Source of the DNA: Spirochaetaceae bacterium
GTDB lineage: Bacteria; Spirochaetota; Spirochaetia; Treponematales; Breznakiellaceae
Assembly (NCBI GenBank): GCA_031256815.1
Contig: JAIRPU010000060.1
Span: 1-14,906 of the forward strand
Length of the DNA: 14,906 bases
Reading direction: 5' to 3'
Below, one piece after another: positions 1 to 6,655 of this stretch. The notes beneath the pieces were generated by a model. It was not told the origin of the DNA. It did not search any database and saw only the letters and a program-made list of their open reading frames with translations. Positions within the stretch are counted from its first letter, which is position 1, and the number at the start of each line of letters is the position of its first letter. A program made the translations under genes and the position numbers.

Positions 1-50
1 GGTATGATTTATCTAACAAAGCAGTAAAATTACAAGAGAGAAAATCGCGT
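1..50 (+). other. possible 3' end of an upstream gene
   Basis: The window opens just before a strong terminator, so a plus-strand gene probably ends here. Two frames are possible. One reads to a TAA at 25-27, which leaves a normal gap before the hairpin. The other stays open to a TAA at 68-70, inside the terminator loop. Too little sequence is present to choose a frame or name a product. Confidence 0.3.
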
Positions 51-85
51 AACCGCCTGTTCATTCTTTAACAGGCGGTTTTTTT
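51..85 (+). terminator. intrinsic terminator
   Basis: An 11-bp perfect stem (51-61 pairing with 70-80, arm AACCGCCTGTT) closes an 8-nt loop, and the run of T continues to 85. This is a textbook Rho-independent terminator on the plus strand. It probably ends a gene lying left of the window. Confidence 0.9.
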
Positions 86-90
86 ACGGC

Positions 91-147
91 TTGTGGTGCG
101 GCGTGCGGCGCGGTGGCGGCCAGCCGGCGGCAATGGCCGCGCCGCGC
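91..147 (+). repeat. GC-rich intergenic repeat, left copy
   Basis: Directly after the terminator, the sequence shifts to very high GC in a window that is otherwise AT-rich. It starts TTGTGGTG (91-98) and contains the 14-mer GGCAATGGCCGCGC (129-142). The same two blocks, in the same order and also next to a terminator, occur inverted at 14732-14774. The spacing between the blocks differs, so these are related but diverged copies. No reading frame or RNA family is recognised. Confidence 0.5.
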
Positions 148-165
148 AAGCGGGCGTCAGGTAAC

Positions 166-194
166 TTGACATTTTTATATTAGTATTTTAGGGT
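166..194 (+). promoter_or_regulatory. promoter for tRNA-Asp
   Basis: A perfect -35 box TTGACA (166-171) is followed after 17 bases by TAGGGT (189-194), a weak -10 that keeps only the TA...T positions. The predicted start near 201 lies 2-3 bases before the tRNA, so the leader would be almost absent. The -35 is clear. The -10 is inferred from spacing. Confidence 0.55.
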
Positions 195-203
195 TATAAA
201 CAT

Positions 204-277
204 GGGGGCGTAGCGAAGCTGGTTATCGCGCTGGCCTGTCACGCCGGAGATCGCGGGTTCGAGTCCCGTCGCTCCCG
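204..277 (+). tRNA. tRNA-Asp (anticodon GTC)
   Basis: The full cloverleaf can be folded by eye. The acceptor stem GGGGGCG (204-210) pairs with CGCTCCC (270-276) through one G-T wobble. The D stem is GCGA/TCGC (213-216, 226-229). The anticodon stem is 231-235/243-247 with loop CTGTCAC, placing the anticodon GTC at 238-240. The T arm is 253-269 with loop TTCGAGT. Discriminator G277 is the Asp identity base. The next bases are CAT, so CCA is not encoded and must be added by the CCA-adding enzyme. Confidence 0.97.
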
Positions 278-280
278 CAT

Positions 281-313
281 CCCCAATCGGAGTTCCGGTT
301 GGGGCTTTTTTTT
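281..313 (+). terminator. intrinsic terminator between two tRNA genes
   Basis: The arm CCCCAATCGG (281-290) pairs with CCGGTTGGGG (295-304) over 10 bp with a single T-G wobble and an AGTT tetraloop. One C and eight T follow (306-313). The T-run ends at the base before tRNA-Pro starts. This should terminate most tRNA-Asp transcripts and leave tRNA-Pro to read-through. Confidence 0.9.
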
Positions 314-386
314 CGGGCAGTAGCGCAGTTGGTAGCGCGCTTGGTTCGGGACCAAGAGGTCGCCGGTTCGACTCCGGCTTGCCCGA
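314..386 (+). tRNA. tRNA-Pro (anticodon CGG)
   Basis: The acceptor CGGGCAG (314-320) pairs with TTGCCCG (379-385), including one G-T pair. The D stem is GCGC/GCGC (323-326, 335-338). The anticodon stem is CTTGG/CCAAG (340-344, 352-356) and its loop TTCGGGA carries CGG at 347-349. The T arm is 362-378 with loop TTCGACT. The discriminator is A386. C1-G72 with A73 fits proline tRNA. CCA is not encoded. It reads CCG codons. No separate promoter fits in the 36 bases after tRNA-Asp, and I see no clear terminator downstream before the lipoprotein gene. Confidence 0.97.
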
Positions 387-464
387 CTTAATAAGTCTGA
401 ATATTTGTTTTTATATATCCGAAATTAAACTATTGGCCTTCGGGCGCAGTCTGTTTAATCCAGC

Positions 465-493
465 TTGATTTTTATATTTAAATAGGTTAAATT
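465..493 (+). promoter_or_regulatory. candidate promoter for the lipoprotein gene
   Basis: TTGATT (465-470), a 17-base spacer and TAAATT (488-493) form a reasonable promoter in the AT-rich gap after tRNA-Pro. The predicted start near 500 would put the ribosome binding site (501-510) at the very 5' end of the message. A second possible -10, TATATT at 473-478, would give a longer leader but lacks a good -35. Confidence 0.35.
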
Positions 494-517
494 GAACTCT
501 AGAGGGGGAGTTTGCCT

Positions 518-2212
518 GTGCGAAAGAATATTTGTTTTTTATGCGCGGCGTTTTTTGCGCTTTTTGTCGCAAGCTGCGATGTGCCTTCCGGCATGGAGCT
601 AAAAACTCAAAATTGGCTTTTGGACGTACCAATAGGCTCGCTAAATTTTTTGGACGGCGGCGGAGACGGCCTTTCGTTTTCGCGGCTTTCTGCGGAAAAC
701 ATCCAGGAGGCAATTGGGGCAGACAACGTTAAGATTTACGGCAGTTATATAAACACCGGCGAAAAATTATTTGCAGAAGTAGATGGCACAATAATAGACG
801 GCGAAGAACAGCAAACCTACTTAATTCAATATTCGGTTCCTTTGGGCGAGCCGGAAATTAAAGACAAAATTAAAGACAATTTTAACACGGCGCTTGACGA
901 CGCCATTAATTCTATTGACGTTGCTTACGGCATTTATATTGAACAGCCTCCCGCCGGAACAGAAATAAGTTTTCCTGTCAGTTTTGACCCTTCAATGCCA
1001 GGACAGATATTCAATGTACTGGAAATTAAAGATATTGTGTTTGATGTAAAAATTAAATTCCCAAACGGCCTGCCAATAGATACCGCAACCGAAAAAATAA
1101 TTAACGATTCCAACAAAAATAAATTTTTAAACTGGGTAAGTTTTGGAAGCGGAGCTGCCGGAAACGCGGCGTCTGTTGATCTTTCCGAAAAACAAAATAA
1201 CATTGTTATTTGGCATTCAAAAAAGATAACCAAGACAAATCTTTTAAGTGAATTTGAACTTATTGAATTAAAGTTTGATTTAACGCCGGGTATAATATAC
1301 AAACCAGAAATCGAAATAAATACCTTTGAAAGCATTAAAATATGCTATAACGGCGCTGTAAACAATGCGGCTTTTGGAGATACCGGCCTGTTTTTGGCTT
1401 TTACAAAAATGTTTGGCGGTGCGGAATTTGAAAACGCATACATGATGGTTTTTTCAGAAGTGGCTGTATCGGGCGGCCTTTTTCTTAGAGCTGTAAACAG
1501 GGAAAACGCAGCCGACATTGAACAAATAATAAGCGGCACAATATCTGAAAAAAAATTCAAATATCGTGATTTTTACAGCAATAATACCCCGCAGCTTATT
1601 ACAGCAAGTACCACGCCTGTAAATTTAACCGGTAAACTTCTCAAAAAAAACGCGCCTGTTTTTGATTTTCAATATAGAATAGAACCCGGCACCGAATTTG
1701 TAATTTCCAGCGGCACAGGCATAGATATTGTCCTTGTAATTCCGCTTAAATTTACAGTAATGCAGGGGGTGGACAATCCTGTAGTTGAAGGAAAAGACAA
1801 CAAACAATATATAAAACTAAATATTGAACAGCTTGATAATATGCAAGGAATAGAAAATGATTTTGATATAAAAGAAAAAATCGAAACTCAAAATATTGGA
1901 AAAATAAAAAAGGCCGCTCTTAATTTTGTTGTACACAATAAAATTCTTTCTGAAAAATTAAATATTGGCCTTAAACAAAGCGGCACAGTTTACGATATTA
2001 TCAATCTTAAAGACGGCGCGGGCGACAGTTTTTCGTTTGATGTTAATCTGCCTGTTTCTGTCCCGCAGACTGCGCTGCTTGTAGAAAGCGAAACAGGGAC
2101 GTATGGCGATTTTTATATAAAGCCTGTTCTGTCCGGAGCTGTAGAAAGTGAGATTTCTCTGAATATTTCTGCAGGGCTTTTGCTCGATATAAATTATAAA
2201 ATGGATTTTTGA
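518..2212 (+). CDS. large beta-rich lipoprotein, function unknown
   Basis: The product is 564 aa from the GTG at 518. A TTG at 512 is in frame, but the purine-rich ribosome binding site AGAGGGGGAG (501-510) abuts it, whereas it lies 7 bases before the GTG. The N-terminus is a lipoprotein signal: R2, K3, a hydrophobic stretch (5-16) and lipobox V17-A18-S19-C20, so Cys20 should be acylated by Lgt and processed by Lsp. The rest has no recognised domain. It is rich in alternating hydrophobic/polar strands, with no membrane helix and no catalytic motif that I can name. The last strand alternates and ends in Phe, like a beta-barrel C-terminus, but this could be chance. Its stop overlaps the next gene, a probable outer-membrane protein, so the two are likely co-expressed and may work together at the outer membrane. 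Confidence 0.85.
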   Translation: MRKNICFLCAAFFALFVASCDVPSGMELKTQNWLLDVPIGSLNFLDGGGDGLSFSRLSAENIQEAIGADNVKIYGSYINTGEKLFAEVDGTIIDGEEQQTYLIQYSVPLGEPEIKDKIKDNFNTALDDAINSIDVAYGIYIEQPPAGTEISFPVSFDPSMPGQIFNVLEIKDIVFDVKIKFPNGLPIDTATEKIINDSNKNKFLNWVSFGSGAAGNAASVDLSEKQNNIVIWHSKKITKTNLLSEFELIELKFDLTPGIIYKPEIEINTFESIKICYNGAVNNAAFGDTGLFLAFTKMFGGAEFENAYMMVFSEVAVSGGLFLRAVNRENAADIEQIISGTISEKKFKYRDFYSNNTPQLITASTTPVNLTGKLLKKNAPVFDFQYRIEPGTEFVISSGTGIDIVLVIPLKFTVMQGVDNPVVEGKDNKQYIKLNIEQLDNMQGIENDFDIKEKIETQNIGKIKKAALNFVVHNKILSEKLNIGLKQSGTVYDIINLKDGAGDSFSFDVNLPVSVPQTALLVESETGTYGDFYIKPVLSGAVESEISLNISAGLLLDINYKMDF

Positions 2213-3630
2213 TGAAAGCGCGCATAATTGTTTTGGTGTTTTCTCTTGTTTCTGCTCTTGCTTTTTCGCAGCCCGTTCCGGAAAGCGTAGCCAAAGACGG
2301 CTTGCCGCCGCCAAAACCGGAAAACGCCCTTACGTCGCTTTTGGACGATGCCGGCTCTTATTTAAAAAAAGAAACGCCGCCAACAAGGCATCTTGAAGCC
2401 TATTCAGGCTTTGCATTTGGCTTCGGCATTACACAATTAGGATTTGGCGTTGCCACAGATTTTCCAATTCCAATAACAGATATGCTGGCAAAAAACGGAA
2501 GCTCCCGCTTCAAAGACAAAAATGGGCGGCTGATTCTTGATTTTAAAGAAATTGCTTCAGATCCGGCAATTAAATCAAACGGGCTTGATATTAATGTTTT
2601 GTTTTACACGCAAAGGCTTTTTCAGTTTGAATTTTCCGGCATTAATAAAAAAAGAGGTTTTGGACTTTCCGTTGGAGGAATTGATTCACGCTTTGATATA
2701 AATTTGAATAAAGAAATTTTTAATATGCTTGCCGATGGAATTACCAGCGGGGTTCATCCTTTTGGAGTAAATATTTCCGGCGCTGTTTTTGCCGAAGGGC
2801 TAAGATTGAATTTCCATACGCCTGTACCTTCAATTCCAAGGCTTTTTTTTAGCTTTACCGCCGCGCATTATATTCCGCTTGTTTACATTCCGCGTTCAAC
2901 AGTTGCTGTAAAATTCACAAATACAAACAATTTAGAGCTTGGCATGGACGGAACGGCAAGCGCTTATATGGCTGTTAATGTTTTTAAATTTATAGACGGC
3001 GGATTTCCGGACAGCTTTGACTGGGGCGGCGTAGACCTGAGTATACAGGCTGAATATGCGTTATTTCCGGTTATTGATGCCGGAATAACCATTAGCAACA
3101 TTCCGGTTGCGCCTGCGGCACTGCACACAAAAACAAAAATTAAATTTACGCCGGAACGCAACACTCTGCTTCATATCGACGATCTTATAAAAGACAGTTT
3201 TACATTTAATACAGACAAACTGTTTGATTTTGAACATACAGAAGAATCTTGCGATGCTTTTTGGGTTGTGCGGCCTATGAAAGCTGATTTTTACACTTTA
3301 TTCAGGCCATTTCGTACAGATTTTTTTGTGCTGCGGCCTAACATCGGTTTAACTTTTTTTAATCCAAGCGAAGAAACATATTTTAATTATGGAATTGAAG
3401 CCGCTTTAAACTTTGGCCGCGCCTTGACGGCAGCCTGGTGGACGGGCAGTGCAGACGGCGTTTTTCGTAACCGCTTTGGCTTTGATTTGCGTATATGGAA
3501 AATTGCCCGTTTGTCTTTAGCTTTGGAAATGCGCTCTCAGGATTATTTGGGTGTGTGGAACTTAAAAGGCGCCGGTTTTGAGATTGGATTTAAATTTGGC
3601 GGCGGCTTTAACGGCATAACAAATTTCTAG
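2212..3630 (+). CDS. putative outer-membrane beta-barrel protein
   Basis: The product is 472 aa. ATG at 2212 is chosen because it overlaps the preceding stop as TGATG. An in-frame TTG at 2209 is less likely. No ribosome binding site is visible, which suggests translational coupling. A Sec signal peptide (K2, R4, hydrophobic 5-18, cleavage after A17-F18-S19) is followed by a short Pro-rich segment. The rest holds many alternating beta-strands rich in Gly and aromatics. The protein ends in a strand with a C-terminal Phe, matching the signal recognised by the BAM machinery. I do not recognise a named porin or transporter family. The lipoprotein gene immediately upstream suggests an outer-membrane pair. 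The class call (barrel) is moderately secure, and substrate and role are unknown. Confidence 0.75.
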   Translation: MKARIIVLVFSLVSALAFSQPVPESVAKDGLPPPKPENALTSLLDDAGSYLKKETPPTRHLEAYSGFAFGFGITQLGFGVATDFPIPITDMLAKNGSSRFKDKNGRLILDFKEIASDPAIKSNGLDINVLFYTQRLFQFEFSGINKKRGFGLSVGGIDSRFDINLNKEIFNMLADGITSGVHPFGVNISGAVFAEGLRLNFHTPVPSIPRLFFSFTAAHYIPLVYIPRSTVAVKFTNTNNLELGMDGTASAYMAVNVFKFIDGGFPDSFDWGGVDLSIQAEYALFPVIDAGITISNIPVAPAALHTKTKIKFTPERNTLLHIDDLIKDSFTFNTDKLFDFEHTEESCDAFWVVRPMKADFYTLFRPFRTDFFVLRPNIGLTFFNPSEETYFNYGIEAALNFGRALTAAWWTGSADGVFRNRFGFDLRIWKIARLSLALEMRSQDYLGVWNLKGAGFEIGFKFGGGFNGITNF

Positions 3631-3633
3631 CCG

Positions 3634-3687
3634 GTCTGCGTTGAGCGTTTTTAACTGCTTTACAGCGCTTAAAAACGGCAGACTTTT
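3634..3687. terminator. candidate bidirectional terminator between convergent genes
   Basis: GTCTGC (3634-3639) and CGTTTTTAA (3646-3654) pair with the contiguous arm TTAAAAACGGCAGAC (3669-3683). This gives 15 bp with a 6-base bulge on the left arm and a 14-base loop. Four T follow on the plus strand. The right arm includes the last codons and stop of the signal peptidase gene. The position between converging genes supports a terminator role, but the bulge and short T-run make it imperfect. Confidence 0.4.
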
Positions 3688-4067
3688 CCAATAATGTTAT
3701 CAATATTTACATAACCATAAGAACGCGAATCAAAAGAAGCCGGAGCGTTATCGCCCAATGCAAAAAAACTGCCGTCATTTAAAACAGCAGCGCATCTTTT
3801 TACGGCAACTTCACCAAACGGTGTCCAAAACACAATCAAATCTCCGCTTTTTGGCTGCGCCCAACGCGCCAAATACCGTTTGGAAAAAGGCGGCCTGAAC
3901 CCAAACGCAAGTCTGTTCACAAAAAGCAAAGACCCGTTTGATACAGCGGGCAGCATTGAATCACCTTCAGTCATTATAAAATCGAAACAAAAGCACTTTA
4001 AAAACACTGCAAAACAAAACGCAAGCAGTATCGCGTTTAGTACAGCGCGGTTTTTTTTGGAGGACAT
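3669..4067 (-). CDS. lepB: type I signal peptidase (S26 family), short form
   Basis: The product is 132 aa and should be a membrane-bound Ser/Lys protease that removes signal peptides from exported proteins. A single N-terminal membrane helix (about 9-30) is followed by the family boxes: EGDSMLPAV with catalytic Ser37, then GDLIVFW...VAVKR with general-base Lys90, then GDNAPASFDSRSYG (about 105-118). All catalytic residues are present. The protein is shorter than Bacillus enzymes (about 185 aa) and much shorter than E. coli LepB (324 aa), and it lacks the large inserted domain. ATG at 4067 overlaps the TGA of the upstream TPR gene, implying translational coupling. An in-frame TTG at 4070 is less likely. 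Treponemes can carry more than one signal peptidase, so this may not be the only one. Confidence 0.9.
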   Translation of the reverse strand: MSSKKNRAVLNAILLAFCFAVFLKCFCFDFIMTEGDSMLPAVSNGSLLFVNRLAFGFRPPFSKRYLARWAQPKSGDLIVFWTPFGEVAVKRCAAVLNDGSFFALGDNAPASFDSRSYGYVNIDNIIGKVCRF

Positions 4068-6097
4068 CAATCTCTAAGCGTCATAAGAAGGGAGCGCAAT
4101 TCAGGGTCGGCAACATAAACTGTGGCGGGCGGCGCGGCAGTTTTGGAATTTGAATTGGAATTTGAACCGTTAGCAGGAGACTGGGCTACAACTTCATCTC
4201 CTGCGGAAATAAGGTCGAAAAACCCCTGACGGGCGAGTTTGCCCATGGAAATTTCTTCATCTGCATTACTTATGGTTAATGTTCCAACAACATCATCCGG
4301 CAGATAATTAAATCCAATTCCTGAGCTTAGCAATTCAAGTTTGCCTTTTTTAATAACATTGTAAACTGTTTCTGCGATAACGCCGTCCGCTTTGCCCTTG
4401 TCGATAAGTCCGCGGTCTGCATTGCGCCGCAGCAACACCGATCGAAAAGGAAGCGCGGCTTCCATTTTTGCCGTTACATTCAACGCCGCATTCCGCAGTC
4501 TGTCCTGCCCCGCGCGGAATACCGTCCATTCCGCTGCTTTTGCGCCTGTTCGCGCGACAAAAAGTTCCGCTTTTAGCGAAAGGTCGCGTTCATGTTCCGA
4601 AACACTGGTTAGCAGAAAATAATCGCATTTTTCTCCGCCGCCAATTCCAGTTTCGCGCGCCACGCGAAAAGCCGAAGCAAAAGAAGCCTCTCTAAGTTCA
4701 TAATTTTGAACTTTGATTTTGCGGCTATGATTCAGAATATCACGCAGATAACTTGCCGCTATAAACCCTGCATCCGTATGCTCCATTGCCGACTGCCCCG
4801 CAACAGAAAATATAACGATTCCCCAGTGTGGATTAATTTCTTCAGGATTTACCGGCCATTGGCGCGTAAGCGATGTAGAAAGCCGGTTAGTCCATGTTTC
4901 AATCGCATCGTTTATCTGCCGCGTCCCCTTGCCCTGGTCAACCATGAATTTTAATTCTTCAAGCTGTAGTGCAGGATAGCCCTGCAAGCGAAGAAGTTCG
5001 GCGTATTCCCGCCTGTCGTCCGCATAAGGATTTATTCGCAGTCCGCGCCTGTATTCAAAAAGCGATTCGTTGGTTAAATTACGCTTCCTAAAATCAGCGC
5101 CGCGCGTAAAATGATAATTTGCCTGATTCCGCCTTTCAGCGGATTCAACCGGAGTATCAGAAATAAGCAATTCTTCGTAGGCGGCGCGGATAAACTCGTC
5201 CTCCGCGTCTATTCCCTGCGCCATTGAAAGCGTTGAGCGGGCTTCCGACATTCGACCCTGCCTCCACTGACTCATACCCTTAAGAAACCATGCTGAAGTG
5301 TTTTTACGGTTTGCCGATATTGCTTCGTTGGCAAGTTTTATTGCTTCGGGATAATCGCCGGAACGGTAGCGCAGGCTTGCCAAAAGATTGCGCGCCGGAG
5401 CGTAGCCAGGCCTTAAAGAAAGACAGCGCTCGGCATTTCTTATGGCCTCTGAAATTTTTCCGGAACGGGAACCAATATAAGCGGCAAAAAAAGGCACGCG
5501 GTAATCGTCAGGATGTTCAGATTGAGCGCGTTCAATATACATCGATGCGCCGTTCATATCGCCAAGAGAGCCCAATACCAGCGCCAACGACACTAAAAGC
5601 CGGCGGTCGTCTCCAAAACGGTTTATCGCGTTTTTGTAGCGCGTTACCGCTTCGCCGCTGCGGCCGCGCGCAATGTCAAGCTCTGCGGCGGTAAAAACTG
5701 CCGAGCGGTTGTAAGGTTCACGGGCAAGCAGTTCGCGTATAACCGATTCAGCTTCGTTTAAACGCCCCATTGCAGTTAGTATTGACGCTTCAAGATTAAC
5801 CGTTTCGCTGTTAAGCCTTGCAAGGGCGCGCGCTTTTCGCACCCATGTCCAGGCCTCATCGTATTCGCCAAGTTCGTAATACGCTTCTGCAAGAGAACGC
5901 GTAGCCTCGGTGTGCGCCGGATTCCGTCTAAGACATTCTAAAAATGCTTCGGTTGCGGAATACCAGTCTTCGTTGAACATAGCTTCGCGGCCCTGTTCGT
6001 AAAGCGAAGCAACATCACGCGCCTGCTGCGCTGAAACCTGGAAAAACCCGCAGAATAAAAAAATAATAATATGAAGACAAATACGCGATTTAAGCAC
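4067..6097 (-). CDS. exported tetratricopeptide-repeat protein
   Basis: The product is 676 aa from a GTG at 6097, preceded by AGAGGGG (6102-6108, complement) about 4-5 bases upstream. A signal peptide (K3, R5, hydrophobic 6-19, cleavage after V21-S22-A23) sends it to the periplasm or envelope. Residues about 27-390 form roughly ten TPR helix pairs, seen from recurring A-x-x-Y-x-x-G-x-x-x-E-A patterns such as those near 65-80. Such arrays bind protein partners. Residues about 415-640 form a separate mixed alpha/beta domain starting near WGIVIFSVAG, with no family I can name. A low-complexity Ser/Asn linker precedes the last 25 residues. It is the first gene of a two-gene unit with the signal peptidase. 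It is probably an envelope scaffold or assembly factor. Confidence 0.85.
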   Translation of the reverse strand: MLKSRICLHIIIFLFCGFFQVSAQQARDVASLYEQGREAMFNEDWYSATEAFLECLRRNPAHTEATRSLAEAYYELGEYDEAWTWVRKARALARLNSETVNLEASILTAMGRLNEAESVIRELLAREPYNRSAVFTAAELDIARGRSGEAVTRYKNAINRFGDDRRLLVSLALVLGSLGDMNGASMYIERAQSEHPDDYRVPFFAAYIGSRSGKISEAIRNAERCLSLRPGYAPARNLLASLRYRSGDYPEAIKLANEAISANRKNTSAWFLKGMSQWRQGRMSEARSTLSMAQGIDAEDEFIRAAYEELLISDTPVESAERRNQANYHFTRGADFRKRNLTNESLFEYRRGLRINPYADDRREYAELLRLQGYPALQLEELKFMVDQGKGTRQINDAIETWTNRLSTSLTRQWPVNPEEINPHWGIVIFSVAGQSAMEHTDAGFIAASYLRDILNHSRKIKVQNYELREASFASAFRVARETGIGGGEKCDYFLLTSVSEHERDLSLKAELFVARTGAKAAEWTVFRAGQDRLRNAALNVTAKMEAALPFRSVLLRRNADRGLIDKGKADGVIAETVYNVIKKGKLELLSSGIGFNYLPDDVVGTLTISNADEEISMGKLARQGFFDLISAGDEVVAQSPANGSNSNSNSKTAAPPATVYVADPELRSLLMTLRD

Positions 6098-6124
6098 GCC
6101 GCCCCTCTACTAGCGTTATACGCA

Positions 6125-6153
6125 ATAATAGCTTAACGCCTTATATGAGTCAA
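6125..6153 (-). promoter_or_regulatory. promoter of the TPR-signal peptidase unit
   Basis: On the complement, TTGACT (6148-6153), an exactly 17-base spacer and TATTAT (6125-6130) lie upstream of the TPR gene. The predicted start is near 6118, leaving a leader of about 20 bases with a ribosome binding site at 6102-6108. The -35 box is 21 bases from the end of the degraded insertion element. Confidence 0.75.
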
Positions 6154-6174
6154 GTGGGATGTACATTATCACCA

Positions 6175-6191
6175 GGGCAAGAGCATTTAGG
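6175..6191 (+). repeat. terminal inverted repeat, left
   Basis: A 17-bp perfect match to the complement of 6565-6581. It overlaps the stop codon of the transposase remnant. Immediately outside is CCA, which could be the outer edge of the original end (CAGGGC...) but is not mirrored on the right. Confidence 0.8.
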
Positions 6192-6593
6192 CTGAGTTGA
6201 AAAGGAGCTTGCTGAGGAAGTCAACCTCGGCATCAAATGCCAGGCTGCTGATGTTGTAATGCGTGGAAACGGTCGTTTTATCCCCTTCTAAACACTTCCG
6301 GCGGTATAAAATAATGCTTTTCAGGTCTTTCCACTTACCACTGCCGCATAAAGCCGGTCTAACAGTTCGGGTATGGCGGTAATCTCATTGCTTTTCTCAT
6401 CACACGCTTTCTGCCCTATCACCATGTGCTCCGCCCCAAAACACAGACTTACTATGTGTACCGCTTTCTTTCCCTTCGACGCGCTCCCACGTATAGTCTT
6501 ACCGTCAATATCCAGCTGCCTGTCGCCGTTCTTACCGTTTAGCATAGTTTTATTTATTTCGCTCCCTAAATGCTCTTGCCCCCGCCGCATCAA
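6187..6593 (-). pseudogene. ISAs1-family transposase remnant
   Basis: The longest open piece (6321-6593) carries the family block DIDGKTIRGS, then KKAVHIVS, then CDEKSNEITAIPELLD, typical of the region around the first catalytic Asp of ISAs1 DDE transposases. It stops at 6321-6323. A second piece in another frame (about 6336 down to 6187) reads WKDLKSI, HYNISSLAFDAE and DFLSKLLF, which resemble the later and C-terminal parts of the same family. Missing are the N-terminal region, the middle around the second Asp, and the segment with the HWGIEN block between DAE and DFLSKLLF. The gene cannot encode an active enzyme. At least three deletions and a frameshift are implied. Confidence 0.8.
6565..6581 (-). 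repeat. terminal inverted repeat, right
   Basis: An exact complement of 6175-6191. It lies near the 5' end of the remaining transposase reading frame, so the first codons of that open frame are IS end and flanking DNA, not true transposase. Confidence 0.8.
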
Positions 6594-6600
6594 CGCGCTA

Positions 6601-6629
6601 TTGACGAAATATGTTTTTTATGGTATCTT
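6601..6629 (+). promoter_or_regulatory. promoter for the exported-paralogue/DUF445/gatB operon
   Basis: TTGACG (6601-6606), a 17-base spacer and TATCTT (6624-6629) give a predicted start near 6636. An AGAAGGGG ribosome binding site (6642-6649) lies 6 bases before the ATG at 6656. No other good promoter or terminator is seen until gatB ends, so this may serve all four genes. Confidence 0.7.
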
Positions 6630-6655
6630 TAAGCATTATTTAGAAGGGGTATCCT

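Larger units (their letters stand above)
6175..6581 (-). mobile_element. degraded ISAs1-type insertion sequence, MITE-like
   Basis: GGGCAAGAGCATTTAGG (6175-6191) and its exact reverse complement (6565-6581) bound a 407-bp stretch containing transposase fragments on the minus strand. Intact ISAs1-family elements are about 1.2-1.3 kb, so roughly two thirds is gone while both ends remain. The transposase-frame stop TAA (6187-6189) lies inside the left repeat, consistent with an IS end. I find no convincing target duplication: flanks ATCACCA and CCGCCGCA differ. The element sits between two divergent promoters. Confidence 0.75.

Noticed and set aside
411..713. Minus-strand frame of 100 codons and plus-strand frame of 66 codons overlapping the lipoprotein start
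   Set aside because: Both overlap the well-supported lipoprotein signal peptide region and encode Lys/Arg-rich sequence without signals.
4137..4165. Short repeat of GAATTTGAATTGGAATTTGA in the TPR gene
   Set aside because: It simply encodes the Ser/Asn low-complexity linker and is too short to be a regulatory or CRISPR-like repeat.
6160..6174. Possible target-site duplication of the insertion relic (ATCACCA against CATCAACG at 6588-6595)
   Set aside because: The match is short, inexact and not directly adjacent to the right repeat.
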